This document shows, in pieces, positions 10,529 through 24,564 of a stretch of DNA of 64,000 nucleotides. The stretch spans positions 19,631,267 to 19,695,266 of the forward strand of contig OZ059898.1 in the NCBI GenBank assembly GCA_964057225.1, in the 5' to 3' direction. Below the pieces are notes generated by a model that was not told the origin of the DNA, ran no database searches, and worked only from the letters and a program-made list of their open reading frames with translations. The position numbers and the translations under genes are program-made. This DNA is from Auanema rhodensis. Its lineage: Eukaryota > Nematoda > Chromadorea > Rhabditida > Rhabditidae. The stretch's first letter is position 1; each line of letters opens with the position of its first letter.

Positions 10529-12985
10529 GAAAAACATTGTCCATCGTGTTTGCCTTGAAAAAAGGAATCTAAAAACATCTACTTTTTGCTAAATTATTTC
10601 GAAATTTTTCGAAAAAATTTTTGTCAAAATGTTTTTGGAAGCAATGTTGAGTGTACATAGAAACTCAACATACACTAATGCATCATTTTTCAAACGATCA
10701 TAACTAATTTTTCTATTAAGCGTTTCTCAATGTAGTATAGTGCATTCGATGCGGATTTTTCAGCTGCGTCGATCTGTGTTATCAGATTTGCGCTAGCTTA
10801 AAAATGCACCGAGATATCAACTGATATAAGTTTACACTTATATCCTCGATTTTCACCCTGAAGAACTAATTTTTTCGTTGAAAAACATTGTCCATCGTGT
10901 TTGCCTTGAAAAAAGGAATCTAAAAACATCTACTTTTTGCTAAATTATTTCGAAATTTTTCGAAAAAATTTTTGTCAAAATGTTTTTGGAAGCAATGTTG
11001 AGTGTACATAGAAACTCAACATACACTAATGCATCATTTTTCAAACGATCATAACTAATTTTTCTATTAAGCGTTTCTCAATGTAGTATAGTGCATTCGA
11101 TGCGGATTTTTCAGCTGCGTCGATCTGTGTTATCAGATTTGCGCTAGCTTAAAAATGCACCGAGATATCAACTGATATAAGTTTACACTTATATCCTCGA
11201 TTTTCACCCTGAAGAACTAATTTTTTCGTTGAAAAACATTGTCCATCGTCTTTGCCTTGAAAAAAGGAATCTAAAAACATCTACTTTTTGCTAAATTATT
11301 TTGAAATTTTTTGATAAAATTTTTGTCAAAATGTTTTTGGAAGCAATGTTGAGTGTACATGGAAACTCAACATACACTAATGCATCATTTTTCAAACGAT
11401 CATAACTAATTTTTGTATAAAGCGTTTCTCAATGTAGTATAGTGCATTCGATGCGGATTTTTAAGCTGCGTCGATCTGTGTTATCAGATTTGCGCTAGCT
11501 TAAAAATGCACCGAGATATCAACTGATATATGTTCACACTTATTTCCTCGATTTTCACCCTGAAGAATTAATTTTTTCGTTGAAAAACATTGTCCATCGT
11601 CTTTGCCTTGAAAAAAGGAATCTAAAAACATGTACTTTTTGCTAAATTATTTTGAAATTTTTTGAAAAAATTTTTGTCAAAATGTTTTTGGAAGCAATGT
11701 TGAGTGTACATGGAAACTCAACATACACTAATGCATCATTTTTCAAACGATCATAACTAATTTTTGTATAAAGCGTTTCTCAATGTAGTATAGTGCATTC
11801 GATGCGGATTTTTCAGCTGCGTCGATCTGTGTTATCAGATTTGCGCTAGCTTAAAAATGCACCGAGATATCAACTGATATAAGTTTACACTTATATCCTC
11901 GATTTTCACCCTGAAGAACTAATTTTTTCGTTGAAAAACATTGTCCATCGTGTTTGCCTTGAAAAAAGGAATCTAAAAACATCTACTTTTTGCTAAATTA
12001 TTTCGAAATTTTTCGAAAAAATTTTTGTCAAAATGTTTTTGGAAGCAATGTTGAGTGTACATAGAAACTCAACATACACTAATGCATCATTTTTCAAACG
12101 ATCATAACTAATTTTTCTATTAAGCGTTTCTCAATGTAGTATAGTGCATTCGATGCGGATTTTTCAGCTGCGTCGATCTGTGTTATCAGATTTGCGCTAG
12201 CTTAAAAATGCACCGAGATATCAACTGATATAAGTTTACACTTATATCCTCGATTTTCACCCTGAAGAACTAATTTTTTCGTTGAAAAACATTGTCCATC
12301 GTCTTTGCCTTGAAAAAAGGAATCTAAAAACATCTACTTTTTGCTAAATTATTTTGAAATTTTTTGATAAAATTTTTGTCAAAATGTTTTTGGAAGCAAT
12401 GTTGAGTGTACATGGAAACTCAACATACACTAATGCATCATTTTTCAAACGATCATAACTAATTTTTGTATAAAGCGTTTCTCAATGTAGTATAGTGCAT
12501 TCGATGCGGATTTTTAAGCTGCGTCGATCTGTGTTATCAGATTTGCGCTAGCTTAAAAATGCACCGAGATATCAACTGATATATGTTCACACTTATTTCC
12601 TCGATTTTCACCCTGAAGAATTAATTTTTTCGTTGAAAAACATTGTCCATCGTCTTTGCCTTGAAAAAAGGAATCTAAAAACATGTACTTTTTGCTAAAT
12701 TATTTTGAAATTTTTTGAAAAAATTTTTGTCAAAATGTTTTTGGAAGCAATGTTGAGTGTACATGGAAACTCAACATACACTAATGCATCATTTTTCAAA
12801 CGATCATAACTAATTTTTGTATAAAGCGTTTCTCAATGTAGTATAGTGCATTCGATGCGGATTTTTAAGCTGCGTCGATCTGTGTTATCAGATTTGCGCT
12901 AGCTTAAAAATGCACCGAGATATCAACTGATATATGTTCACACTTATTTCCTCGATTTTCACCCTGAAGAATTAATTTTTTCGTT
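10529..12985 (+). repeat. Block with a 1053-bp trimer present twice (M31-M37)
   Basis: M32-M34 (10880-11932) and M35-M37 (11933-12985) share the same order: ACATAGAA with TTTTCAGCTG, then GATAAAATT, then the private ACATGTAC (near 11629 and 12682). Offsets between matched markers are exactly 1053 bp. M34 and M37 differ at the 3' end (TTTTCAGCTG plus TTTAC loop against TTTTAAGCTG plus the GATATATGT allele). M31 and M32 are near-identical. The constituents are those of M11-M14 of the 13-mer, so the block is probably a local rearrangement of that unit. Confidence 0.87.
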
Positions 12986-15900
12986 GAATAACATTGTCCA
13001 TCGTCTTTGCCTTGAAAAAAGGAATCTAAAAACATCTACTTTTTGCTAAATTATTTTGAAATTTTTTGATAAAATTTTTGTCAAAATGTTTTTGGAAGCA
13101 ATGTTGAGTGTACATGGAAACTCAACATACACTAATGCATCATTTTTCAAACGATCATAACTAATTTTTGTATAAAGCGTTTCTCAATGTAGTATAGTGC
13201 ATTCGATGCGGATTTTTAAGCTGCGTCGATCTGTGTTATCAGATTTGCGCTAGCTTAAAAATGCACCGAGATATCAACTGATATAAGTTCACACTTATAT
13301 CCTCGATTTTCACCCTGAAGAATTAATTTTTTTGTTGAATAACATTGTCCATCGTCTTTGCCTTGAAAAAAGGAATCTAAAAACATCTACTTTTTGCTAA
13401 ATTATTTTGAAATTTTTTGATAAAATTTTTGTCAAAATGTTTTTGGAAGCAATGTTGAGTGTACATGGAAACTCAACATACACTAATGCATCATTTTTCA
13501 AACGATCATAACTAATTTTTGTATTAAGCGTTTCTCAATGTAGTATAGTGCATTCGATGCGGATTTTTAAGCTGCGTCGATCTGTGTTATCAGATTTGCG
13601 CTAGCTTACAAATGCACCGAGATATCAACTGATATAAGTTTACACTTATATCCTCAATTTTCACCCTGAAGAATTAATTTTTTCGTTGAATAACATTGTC
13701 CATCGTCTTTGCCTTGAAAAAAGGAATCTAAAAACATCTTCTTTTTGCTAAATTATTTTGAAATTTTTTGAAAAAATTTTTGTCAAAATGTTTTTGGAAG
13801 CAATGTTGAGTGTACATGGAAACTCAACATACACTAATGCATCATTTTTCAAACGATCATAACTAATTTTTGTATAAAGCGTTTCTCAATGTAGTATAGT
13901 GCATTCGATGCGGATTTTTAAGCTGCGTCGATCTGTGTTATCAGATTTGCGCTAGCTTAAAAATGCACCGAGATATCAACTGATATATGTTCACACTTAT
14001 TTCCTCGATTTTCACCCTGAAGAATTAATTTTTTCGTTGAATAACATTGTCCATCGTCTTTGCCTTGAAAAAAGGAATCTAAAAACATCTACTTTTTGCT
14101 AAATTATTTTGAAATTTTTTGAAAAAATTTTTGTCAAAATGTTTTTGGAAGCAATGTTGAGTGTACATGGAAACTCAACATACACTAATGCATCATTTTT
14201 CAAACGATCATAACTAATTTTTGTATAAAGCGTTTCTTAAAGTAGTATAGTGCATTCGATGCGGATTTTTAAGCTGCGTCGATCTGTGTTATCAGATTTG
14301 CGCTAGCTTAAAAATGCACCGAGATATCAACTGATATAAGTTCACACTTATATCCTCGATTTTCACCCTGAAGAATTAATTTTTTTGTTGAATAACATTG
14401 TCCATCGTCTTTGCCTTGAAAAAAGGAATCTAAAAACATCTACTTTTTGCTAAATTATTTTGAAATTTTTTGATAAAATTTTTGTCAAAATGTTTTTGGA
14501 AGCAATGTTGAGTGTACATGGAAACTCAACATACACTAATGCATCATTTTTCAAACGATCATAACCAATTTTTGTATTAAGCGTTTCTCAATGTAGTATA
14601 GTGCATTCGATGCGGATTTTTAAGCTGCGTCGATCTGTGTTATCAGATTTGCGCTAGCTTAAAAATGCACCGAGATATCAACTGATATATGTTCACACTT
14701 ATTTCCTCGATTTTCACCCTGAAGAATTAATTTTTTCGTTGAATAACATTGTCCATCGTCTTTGCCTTGAAAAAAGGAATCTAAAAACATCTACTTTTTG
14801 CTAAATTATTTTGAAATTTTCTGAAAAAATTTTTGTCAAAATGTTTTTGGAAGCAATGTTGAGTGTACATGGAAACTCAACATACACTAATGCATCATTT
14901 TTCAAACGATCATAACTAATTTTTGTATAAAGCGTTTCTTAAAGTAGTATAGTGCATTCGATGCGGATTTTTAAGCTGCGTCGATCTGTGTTATCAGATT
15001 TGCGCTAGCTTAAAAATGCACCGAGATATCAACTGATATAAGTTCACACTTATATCCTCGATTTTCACCCTGAAGAATTAATTTTTTTGTTGAATAACAT
15101 TGTCCATCGTCTTTGCCTTGAAAAAAGGAATCTAAAAACATCTACTTTTTGCTAAATTATTTTGAAATTTTTTGATAAAATTTTTGTCAAAATGTTTTTG
15201 GAAGCAATGTTGAGTGTACATGGAAACTCAACATACACTAATGCATCATTTTTCAAACGATCATAACCAATTTTTGTATTAAGCGTTTCTCAATGTAGTA
15301 TAGTGCATTCGAAGCGGATTTTTAAGCTGCGTCGATCTGTGTTATCAGATTTGCGCTAGCTTACAAATGCACCGAGATATCAACTGATATAAGTTTACAC
15401 TTATATCCTCAATTTTCACCCTGAAGAATTAATTTTTTCGTTGAATAACATTGTCCATCGTCTTTGCCTTGAAAAAAGGAATCTAAAAACATCTTCTTTT
15501 TGCTAAATTATTTTGAAATTTTTTGAAAAAATTTTTGTCAAAATGTTTTTGGAAGCAATGTTGAGTGTACATGGAAACTCAACATACACTAATGCATCAT
15601 TTTTCAAACGATCATAACTAATTTTTGTATAAAGCGTTTCTTAAAGTAGTATAGTGCATTCGATGCGGATTTTTAAGCTGCGTCGATCTGTGTTATCAGA
15701 TTTGCGCTAGCTTAAAAATGCACCGAGATATCAACTGATATAAGTTCACACTTATATCCTCGATTTTCACCCTGAAGAATTAATTTTTTTGTTGAATAAC
15801 ATTGTCCATCGTCTTTGCCTTGAAAAAAGGAATCTAAAAACATCTACTTTTTGCTAAATTATTTTGAAATTTTTTGATAAAATTTTTGTCAAAATGTTTT

Positions 15901-16495
15901 TGGAAGCAATGTTGAGTGTACATGGAAACTCAACATACACTAATGCATCATTTTTCAAACGATCATAACTAATTTTTGTATTAAGCGTTTCTCAATGTAG
16001 TATAGTGCATTCGATGCGGATTTTTAAGCTGCGTCGATCTGTGTTATCAGATTTGCGCTAGCTTACAAATGCACCGAGATATCAACTGATATAAGTTTAC
16101 ACTTATATCCTCAATTTTCACCCTGAAGAATTATTTTTTTCGTTGAATAACATTGTCCATCGTCTTTGCCTTGAAAAAAGGAATCTAAAAACATCTTCTT
16201 TTTGCTAAATTATTTTGAAATTTTTTGAAAAAATTTTTGTCAAAATGTTTTTGGAAGCAATGTTGAGTGTACATGGAAACTCAACATACACTAATGCATC
16301 ATTTTTCAAACGATCATAACTAATTTTTGTATAAAGCGTTTCTCAATGTAGTATAGTGCATTCGATGCGGATTTTTAAGCTGCGTCGATCTGTGTTATCA
16401 GATTTGCGCTAGCTTAAAAATGCACCGAGATATCAACTGATATATGTTCACACTTATTTCCTCGATTTTCACCCTGAAGAACTAATTTTTTCGTT
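12986..16495 (+). repeat. Alternating-type block with 702-bp dimer duplications (M38-M47)
   Basis: Two types tend to alternate. One has CTTAAAGTAG (near 14236, 14939, 15641) and a seven-T junction TTTTTTTGTTG. The other has GATAAAATT, often with CTTACAAATG and CCTCAATTTT. M41-M42 (14039-14740) and M43-M44 (14741-15442) are offset by 702 bp and share the rare ATAACCAATT (near 14564 and 15266). They diverge after about rel 270 of the second monomer. M44 has a private CGAAGCGG near 15311. Confidence 0.82.
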
Positions 16496-18952
16496 GAAAA
16501 ACATTGTCCATCGTGTTTGCCTTGAAAAAAGGAATCTAAAAACATCTACTTTTTGCTAAATTATTTCGAAATTTTTCGAAAAAATTTTTGTCAAAATGTT
16601 TTTGGAAGCAATGTTGAGTGTACATGGAAACTCAACATACACTAATGCATCATTTTTCAAACGATCATAACTAATTTTTGTATAAAGCGTTTCTTAAAGT
16701 AGTATAGTGCATTCGATGCGGATTTTTAAGCTGCGTCGATCTGTGTTATCAGATTTGCGCTAGCTTAAAAATGCACCGAGATATCAACTGATATAAGTTC
16801 ACACTTATATCCTCGATTTTCACCCTGAAGAATTAATTTTTTTGTTGAATAACATTGTCCATCGTCTTTGCCTTGAAAAAAGGAATCTAAAAACATCTAC
16901 TTTTTGCTAAATTATTTTGAAATTTTTTGATAAAATTTTTGTCAAAATGTTTTTGGAAGCAATGTTGAGTGTACATGGAAACTCAACATACACTAATGCA
17001 TCATTTTTCAAACGATCATAACTAATTTTTGTATTAAGCGTTTCTCAATGTAGTATAGTGCATTCGATGCGGATTTTTAAGCTGCGTCGATCTGTGTTAT
17101 CAGATTTGCGCTAGCTTACAAATGCACCGAGATATCAACTGATATAAGTTTACACTTATATCTTCAATTTTCACCCTGAAGAATTAATTTTTTCGTTGAA
17201 TAACATTGTCCATCGTCTTTGCCTTGAAAAAAGGAATCTAAAAACATCTTCTTTTTGCTAAATTATTTTGAAATTTTTTGAAAAAATTTTTGTCAAAATG
17301 TTTTTGGAAGCAATGTTGAGTGTACATGGAAACTCAACATACACTAATGCATCATTTTTCAAACGATCATAACTAATTTTTGTATAAAGCGTTTCTCAAT
17401 GTAGTATAGTGCATTCGATGCGGATTTTTAAGCTGCGTCGATCTGTGTTATCAGATTTGCGCTAGCTTAAAAATGCACCGAGATATCAACTGATATATGT
17501 TCACACTTATTTCCTCGATTTTCACCCTGAAGAATTAATTTTTTCGTTGAATAACATTGTCCATCGTCTTTGCCTTGAAAAAAGGAATCTAAAAACATCT
17601 ACTTTTTGCTAAATTATTTTGAAATTTTTTGAAAAAATTTTTGTCAAAATGTTTTTGGAAGCAATGTTGAGTGTACATGGAAACTCAACATACACTAATG
17701 CATCATTTTTCAAACGATCATAACTAATTTTTGTATAAAGCGTTTCTCAATGTAGTATAGTGCATTCGATGCGGATTTTTAAGCTGCGTCGATCTGTGTT
17801 ATCAGATTTGCGCTAGCTTAAAAATGCACCGAGATATCAACTGATATATGTTCACACTTATTTCCTCGATTTTCACCCTGAAGAACTAATTTTTTCGTTG
17901 AAAAACATTGTCCATCGTGTTTGCCTTGAAAAAAGGAATCTAAAAACATCTACTTTTTGCTAAATTATTTCGAAATTTTTCGAAAAAATTTTTGTCAAAA
18001 TGTTTTTGGAAGCAATGTTGAGTGTACATGGAAACTCAACATACACTAATGCATCATTTTTCAAACGATCATAACTAATTTTTGTATAAAGCGTTTCTTA
18101 AAGTAGTATAGTGCATTCGATGCGGATTTTTAAGCTGCGTCGATCTGTGTTATCAGATTTGCGCTAGCTTAAAAATGCACCGAGATATCAACTGATATAA
18201 GTTCACACTTATATCCTCGATTTTCACCCTGAAGAATTAATTTTTTTGTTGAATAACATTGTCCATCGTCTTTGCCTTGAAAAAAGGAATCTAAAAACAT
18301 CTACTTTTTGCTAAATTATTTTGAAATTTTTTGATAAAATTTTTGTCAAAATGTTTTTGGAAGCAATGTTGAGTGTACATGGAAACTCAACATACACTAA
18401 TGCATCATTTTTCAAACGATCATAACTAATTTTTGTATTAAGCGTTTCTCAATGTAGTATAGTGCATTCGATGCGGATTTTTAAGCTGCGTCGATCTGTG
18501 TTATCAGATTTGCGCTAGCTTACAAATGCACCGAGATATCAACTGATATAAGTTTACACTTATATCTTCAATTTTCACCCTGAAGAATTAATTTTTTCGT
18601 TGAATAACATTGTCCATCGTCTTTGCCTTGAAAAAAGGAATCTAAAAACATCTTCTTTTTGCTAAATTATTTTGAAATTTTTTGAAAAAATTTTTGTCAA
18701 AATGTTTTTGGAAGCAATGTTGAGTGTACATGGAAACTCAACATACACTAATGCATCATTTTTCAAACGATCATAACTAATTTTTGTATAAAGCGTTTCT
18801 CAATGTAGTATAGTGCATTCGATGCGGATTTTTAAGCTGCGTCGATCTGTGTTATCAGATTTGCGCTAGCTTAAAAATGCACCGAGATATCAACTGATAT
18901 ATGTTCACACTTATTTCCTCGATTTTCACCCTGAAGAATTAATTTTTTCGTT
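16496..18952 (+). repeat. 1404-bp tetramer duplication (M48-M54, running into M55)
   Basis: M48-M51 (16496-17899) and the copy starting at 17900 follow the same order: GAAAAACATTG with GTGTTTG and CTTAAAGTAG; then seven-T with GATAAAATT and CTTACAAATG; then CTTCTTTTTG with TATAAAG; then a CTACTTTTTG monomer. The rare TCTTCAATTTT (near 17162 and 18566) and the CTTACAAATG change (17119 and 18523) are both 1404 bp apart. The second copy breaks off in M55 near 19138, where TTCTATTAAG replaces TTGTATAAAG. Confidence 0.87.
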
Positions 18953-20707
18953 GAATAACATTGTCCATCGTCTTTGCCTTGAAAAAAGGAATCTAAAAAC
19001 ATCTACTTTTTGCTAAATTATTTTGAAATTTTTTGAAAAAATTTTTGTCAAAATGTTTTTGGAAGCAATGTTGAGTGTACATGGAAACTCAACATACACT
19101 AATGCATCATTTTTCAAACGATCATAACTAATTTTTCTATTAAGCGTTTCTCAATGTAGTATAGTGCATTCGATGCCGATTTTTAAGCTGCGTCGATCTG
19201 TGTTATCAGATTTGCGCTAGCTTAAAAATGCACCGAGATATCAACTGATATAAGTTTACACTTATATCCTCGATTTTCACTCTGAAGAACTAATTTTTTC
19301 GTTGAAAAACATTGTCCATCGTGTTTGCCTTGAAAAAAGGAATCTAAAAACATCTACTTTTTGCTAAATTATTTCGAAATTTTCCGAAAAAATTTTTGTC
19401 AAAATGTTTTTGGAAGCAATGTTGAGTGTACATGGAAACTCAACATACACTAATGCATCATTTTTCAAACGATCATAACTAATTTTTCTATTAAGCGTTT
19501 CTCAATGTAGTATAGTGCATTCGATGCGGATTTTTAAGCTGCGTCGATCTGTGTTATCAGATTTGCGCTAGCTTAAAAATGCACCGAGATATCAACTGAT
19601 ATAAGTTTACACTTATATCCTCGATTTTCACCCTGAAGAACTAATTTTTTCGTTGAAAAACATTGTCCATCGTGTTTGCCTTGAAAAAAGAAATCTAAAA
19701 ACATCTACTTTTTGCTAAATTATTTCGAAATTTTTCGAAAAAATTTTTGTCAAAATGTTTTTGGAAGCAATGTTGAGTGTACATGGAAACTCAACATACA
19801 CTAATGCATCATTTTTCAAACGATCATAACTAATTTTTGTATTAAGCGTTTCTCAATGTAGTATAGTGCATTCGATGCGGATTTTTAAGCTGCGTCGATC
19901 TGTGTTATCAGATTTGCGCTAGCTTAAAAATGCACCGAGATATCAACTGATATAAGTTCACACTTATATCCTCGATTTTAACCCTGAAGAATTAATTTTT
20001 TTGTTGAATAACATTGTCCATCGTCTTTGCCTTGAAAAAAGGAATCTAAAAACATCTACTTTTTGCTAAATTATTTTGAAATTTTTTGATAAAATTTTTG
20101 TCAAAATGTTTTTGGAAGCAATGTTGAGTGTACATGGAAACTCAACATACACTAATGCATCATTTTTCAAACGATCATAACTAATTTTTGTATTAAGCGT
20201 TTCTCAATGTAGTATAATGCATTCGATGCGGATTTTTAAGCTGCGTCGATCTGTGTTATCAGATTTGCGCTAGCTTACAAATGCACCGAGATATCAACTG
20301 ATATAAGTTTACACTTATATCCTCAATTTTCACCCTGAAGAATTAATTTTTTCGTTGAATAACATTGTCCATCGTCTTTGCCTTGAAAAAAGGAATCTAA
20401 AAACATCTTCTTTTTGCTAAATTATTTTGAAATTTTTTGAAAAAATTTTTGTCAAAATGTTTTTGGAAGCAATGTTGAGTGTACATGGAAACTCAACATA
20501 CACTAATGCATCATTTTTCAAACGATCATAACTAATTTTTGTATAAAGCGTTTCTCAATGTAGTATAGTGCATTCGATGCGGATTTTTAAGCTGCGTCGA
20601 TCTGTGTTATCAGATTTGCGCTAGCTTAAAAATGCACCGAGATATCAACTGATATATGTTCACACTTATTTCCTCGATTTTCACCCTGAAGAATTAATTT
20701 TTTCGTT
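18953..20707 (+). repeat. Satellite monomers M55-M59
   Basis: M55-M57 carry TTCTATTAAG or GTATTAAG with the TTTAC loop and the GAACTAATT/GAAAAAC junction. Private changes are GATGCCGAT near 19176, CACTCTGAAG near 19280 and TTTTCCGAAA near 19383. M58 (20006) returns to the GATAAAATT and CTTACAAATG type with a private TATAATGCAT near 20216. M59 (20357) is the CTTCTTTTTG/TATAAAG type. Nothing but satellite is present. Confidence 0.85.
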
Positions 20708-21408
20708 GAATAACATTGTCCATCGTGTTTGCCTTGAAAAAGGAATTTAAAAACATCTACTTTTTGCTAAATTATTTTGAAATTTTTTAAAAAACTTTTT
20801 GTCAAAATGTTTTTGGAAGCAATGTTTAGTGTACATGGAAACTCAACATACACTAATGCATCATTTTTCAAACGATCATAACTAATTTTTCTATTAAGCG
20901 TTTCTCAATGTAGTATAGTGCATTCGATGCGGATTTTTAAGCTGCGTCGATCTGTGTTATCAGATTTGCGCTAGCTTAAAAATGCACCGAGATATCAACT
21001 GATATATGTTCACACTTATTTCCTCGATTTTCACCCTGAAGAATTAATTTTTTCGTTGAATAACATTGTCCATCGTGTTTGCCTTGAAAAAAGGAATTTA
21101 AAAACATCTACTTTTTGCTAAATTATTTTGAAATTTTTTGAAAAACTTTTTGTCAAAATGTTTTTGGAAGCAATGTTTAGTGTACATGGAAACTCAACAT
21201 ACACTAATGCATCATTTTTCAAACGATCATAACTAATTTTTCTATTAAGCGTTTCTCAATGTAGTATAGTGCATTCGATGCGGATTTTTAAGCTGCGTCG
21301 ATCTGTGTTATCAGATTTGCGCTAGCTTAAAAATGCACCGAGATATCAACTGATATAAGTTTACACTTATATCCTCGATTTTCACCCTGAAGAACTAATT
21401 TTTTCGTT
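20708..21408 (+). repeat. Tandem duplicated monomer pair (M60-M61)
   Basis: Both monomers share GGAATTTAAAAAC, AAAACTTTTTG and the dyad-1 change TGTTTAGTG (near 20824 and 21174), a combination found nowhere else in the window. M60 is 350 bp because its GAAAAAGG has lost one A, and it has TTTTTTAAAAAAC where M61 has TTTTTTGAAAAAC. This looks like a recent single-monomer duplication followed by a few changes. Confidence 0.85.
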
Positions 21409-23163
21409 GAAAAACATTGTCCATCGTGTTTGCCTTGAAAAAAGAAATCTAAAAACATCTACTTTTTGCTAAATTATTTCGAAATTTTTCGAAAAAATTT
21501 TTGTCAAAATGTTTTTGGAAGCAATGTTGAGTGTACATGGAAACTCAACATACACTAATGCATCATTTTTCAAACGATCATAACTAATTTTTGTATTAAG
21601 CGTTGCTCAATGTAGTATAGTGCATTCGATGCGGATTTTTAAGCTGCGTCGATCTGTGTTATCAGATTTGCGCTAGCTTACAAATGCACCGAGATATCAA
21701 CTGATATAAGTTTACACTTATATCCTCAATTTTCACCCTGAAGAATTAATTTTTTCGTTGAATAACATTGTCCATCGTCTTTGCCTTGAAAAAAGGAATC
21801 TAAAAACATCTTCTTTTTGCTAAATTATTTTGAAATTTTTTGAAAAAATTTTTGTCAAAATGTTTTTGGAAGCAATGTTGAGTGTACATGGAAACTCAAC
21901 ATACACTAATGCATCATTTTTCAAACGATCATAACTAATTTTTGTATTAAGCGTTTCTCAATGTAGTATAGTGCATTCGATGCGGATTTTTAAGCTGCGT
22001 CGATCTGTGTTATCAGATTTGCGCTAGCTTAAAAATGCACCGAGATATCAACTGATATATGTTCACACTTATTTCCTCGATTTTCACCCTGAAGAATTAA
22101 TTTTTTCGTTGAATAACATTGTCCATCGTGTTTGCCTTGAAAAAAGGAATCTAAAAACATCTTCTTTTTGCTAAATTATTTTGAAATTTTTTGAAAAAAT
22201 TTTTGTCAAAATGTTTTTGGAAGCAATGTTGAGTGTACATGGAAACTCAACATACACTAATGCATCATTTTTCAAACGATCATAACTAATTTTTGTATTA
22301 AGCGTTTCTCAATGTAGTATAGTGCATTCGATGCGGATTTTTAAGCTGCGTCGATCTGTGTTATCAGATTTGCGCTAGCTTAAAAATGCACCGAGATATC
22401 AACTGATATAAGTTTACACTTATATCCTCGATTTTCACCCTGAAGAACTAATTTTTTCGTTGAAAAACATTGTCCATCGTGTTTGCCTTGAAAAAAGAAA
22501 TCTAAAAACATCTACTTTTTGCTAAATTATTTTGAAATTTTTTGAAAAACTTTTTGTCAAAATGTTTTTGGGAGCAATGTTGAGTGTACATGGAAACTCA
22601 ACATACACTAATGCATCATTTTTCAAACGATCATAACTAATTTTTCTATTAAGCGTTTCTCAATGTAGTATAGTGCATTCGATGCGGATTTTTAAGCTGC
22701 GTCGATCTGTGTTATCAGATTTGCGCTAGCTTAAAAATGCACCGAGATATCAACTGATATAAGTTCACACTTATAGCCTCGATTTTCACCCTGAAGAATT
22801 AATTTTTTTGTTGAATAACATTGTCCATCGTCTTTGCCTTGAAAAAAGGAATCTAAAAACATCTACTTTTTGCTAAATTATTTTGAAATTTTTTGAAAAA
22901 ATTTTTGTCAAAATGTTTTTGGAAGCAATGTTGAGTGTACATGGAAACTCAACATACACTAATGCATCATTTTTCAAACGATCATAACTAATTTTTGTAT
23001 TAAGCGTTTCTCAAAGTAGTATAGTGCATTCGATGCGGATTTTTAAGCTGCGTCGATCTGTGTTATCCGATTTGCGCTAGCTTAAAAATGCACCGAGATA
23101 TCAACTGATATAAGTTTACACTTATATCCTCGATTTTCACCCTGAAGAACTAATTTTTTCGTT
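21409..23163 (+). repeat. Satellite monomers M62-M66
   Basis: M62 and M65 both start with GAAAAAC, GTGTTTG and AAAAGAAATC. M63 and M64 are near-identical CTTCTTTTTG monomers that differ at GTCTTTG/GTGTTTG. Private changes include GCGTTGCTC near 21600, GGGAGCAATG near 22570, TTATAGCCTC near 22773, CTCAAAGTAG near 23012 and TTATCCGATTT near 23065. No gene-like sequence is present. Confidence 0.85.
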
Positions 23164-24564
23164 GAAAAACATTGTCCATCGTGTTTGCCTTGAAAAAAGG
23201 AATCAAAAAACATCTACTTTTTGCTAAATCATTCTGAAAGTTTTCGAAAAAATTTTTGTCAAAATGTTTTGGAAGCAATGTTGAGTGTACATGGAAACTC
23301 AACATACACTAATGCATCATTTTTCAAACGATCATAACTAATTTTTGTATTAAGCGTTTCTCAATGTAGTATAGTGCATTCGATGCGGATTTTTAAGCTG
23401 CGTCGATCTGTGTTATCAGATTTGCGCTAGCTTAAAAATGCACCGAGATATCAACTGATATAAGTTCACACTTATATCCTCGATTTTCACCCTGAAGAAC
23501 TAATTTTTTCGTTGAAAAACATTGTCCATCGTGTTTGCCTTGAAAAAAGGAATCAAAAAACATCTACTTTTTGCTAAATCATTCTGAAATTTTTCGAAAA
23601 AATTTTTGTCAAAATGTTTTGGAAGCAATGTTGAGTGTACATGGAAACTCAACATACACTAATGCATCATTTTTCAAACGATCATAACTAATTTTTGTAT
23701 TAAGCGTTTCTCAATGTAGTATAGTGCATTCGATGCGGATTTTTAAGCTGCGTCGATCTGTGTTATCAGATTTGCGCTAGCTTAAAAATGCACCGAGATA
23801 TCAACTGATATAAGTTTACACTTATATCCTCGATTTTCACCCTGAAGAACTAATTTTTTCGTTGAAAAACATTGTCCATCGTGTTTGCCTTGAAAAAAGG
23901 AATCTAAAAACATCTACTTTTTGCTAAATTATTTCGAAATTTTTCGAAAAAATTTTTGTCAAAATGTTTTTGGAAGCAATGTTGAGTGTACATGGAAACT
24001 CAACATACACTAATGCATCATTTTTCAAACGATCATAACTAATTTTTCTATTAAGCGTTTCTCAATGTAGTATAGTGCATTCGATGCGGATTTTTAAGCT
24101 GCGTCGATCTGTGTTATCAGATTTGCGCTAGCTTAAAAATGCACCGAGATATCAACTGATATAAGTTTACACTTATATCCTCGATTTTCACCCTGAAGAA
24201 CTAATTTTTTCGTTGAAAAACATTGTCCATCGTGTTTGCCTTGAAAAAAGGAATCAAAAAACATCTACTTTTTGCTAAATCATTCTGAAATTTTTCGAAA
24301 AAATTTTTGTCAAAATGTTTTGGAAGCAATGTTGAGTGTACATGGAAACTCAACATACACTAATGCATCATTTTTCAAACGATCATAACTAATTTTTGTA
24401 TTAAGCGTTTCTCAATGTAGTATAGTGCATTCGATGCGGATTTTTAAGCTGCGTCGATCTGTGTTATCAGATTTGCGCTAGCTTAAAAATGCACCGAGAT
24501 ATCAACTGATATAAGTTTACACTTATATCCTCGATTTTCACCCTGAAGAACTAATTTTTTCGTT
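23164..24564 (+). repeat. Block rich in 350-bp monomers (M67-M70)
   Basis: M67 (23164), M68 (23514) and M70 (24215) share GGAATCAAAAAAC, AAATCATTCTGAAA and a four-T ATGTTTTGG, which makes them 350 bp. M67 differs by AAAGTTTTCG near 23240. M69 (23864) is a 351-bp TTCTATTAAG monomer, so M68-M69 and M70-M71 look like a 701-bp dimer duplication. The same four-T deletion is present in M1 and M3, which could reflect either shared descent or recurrence in the T-run. Confidence 0.87.
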
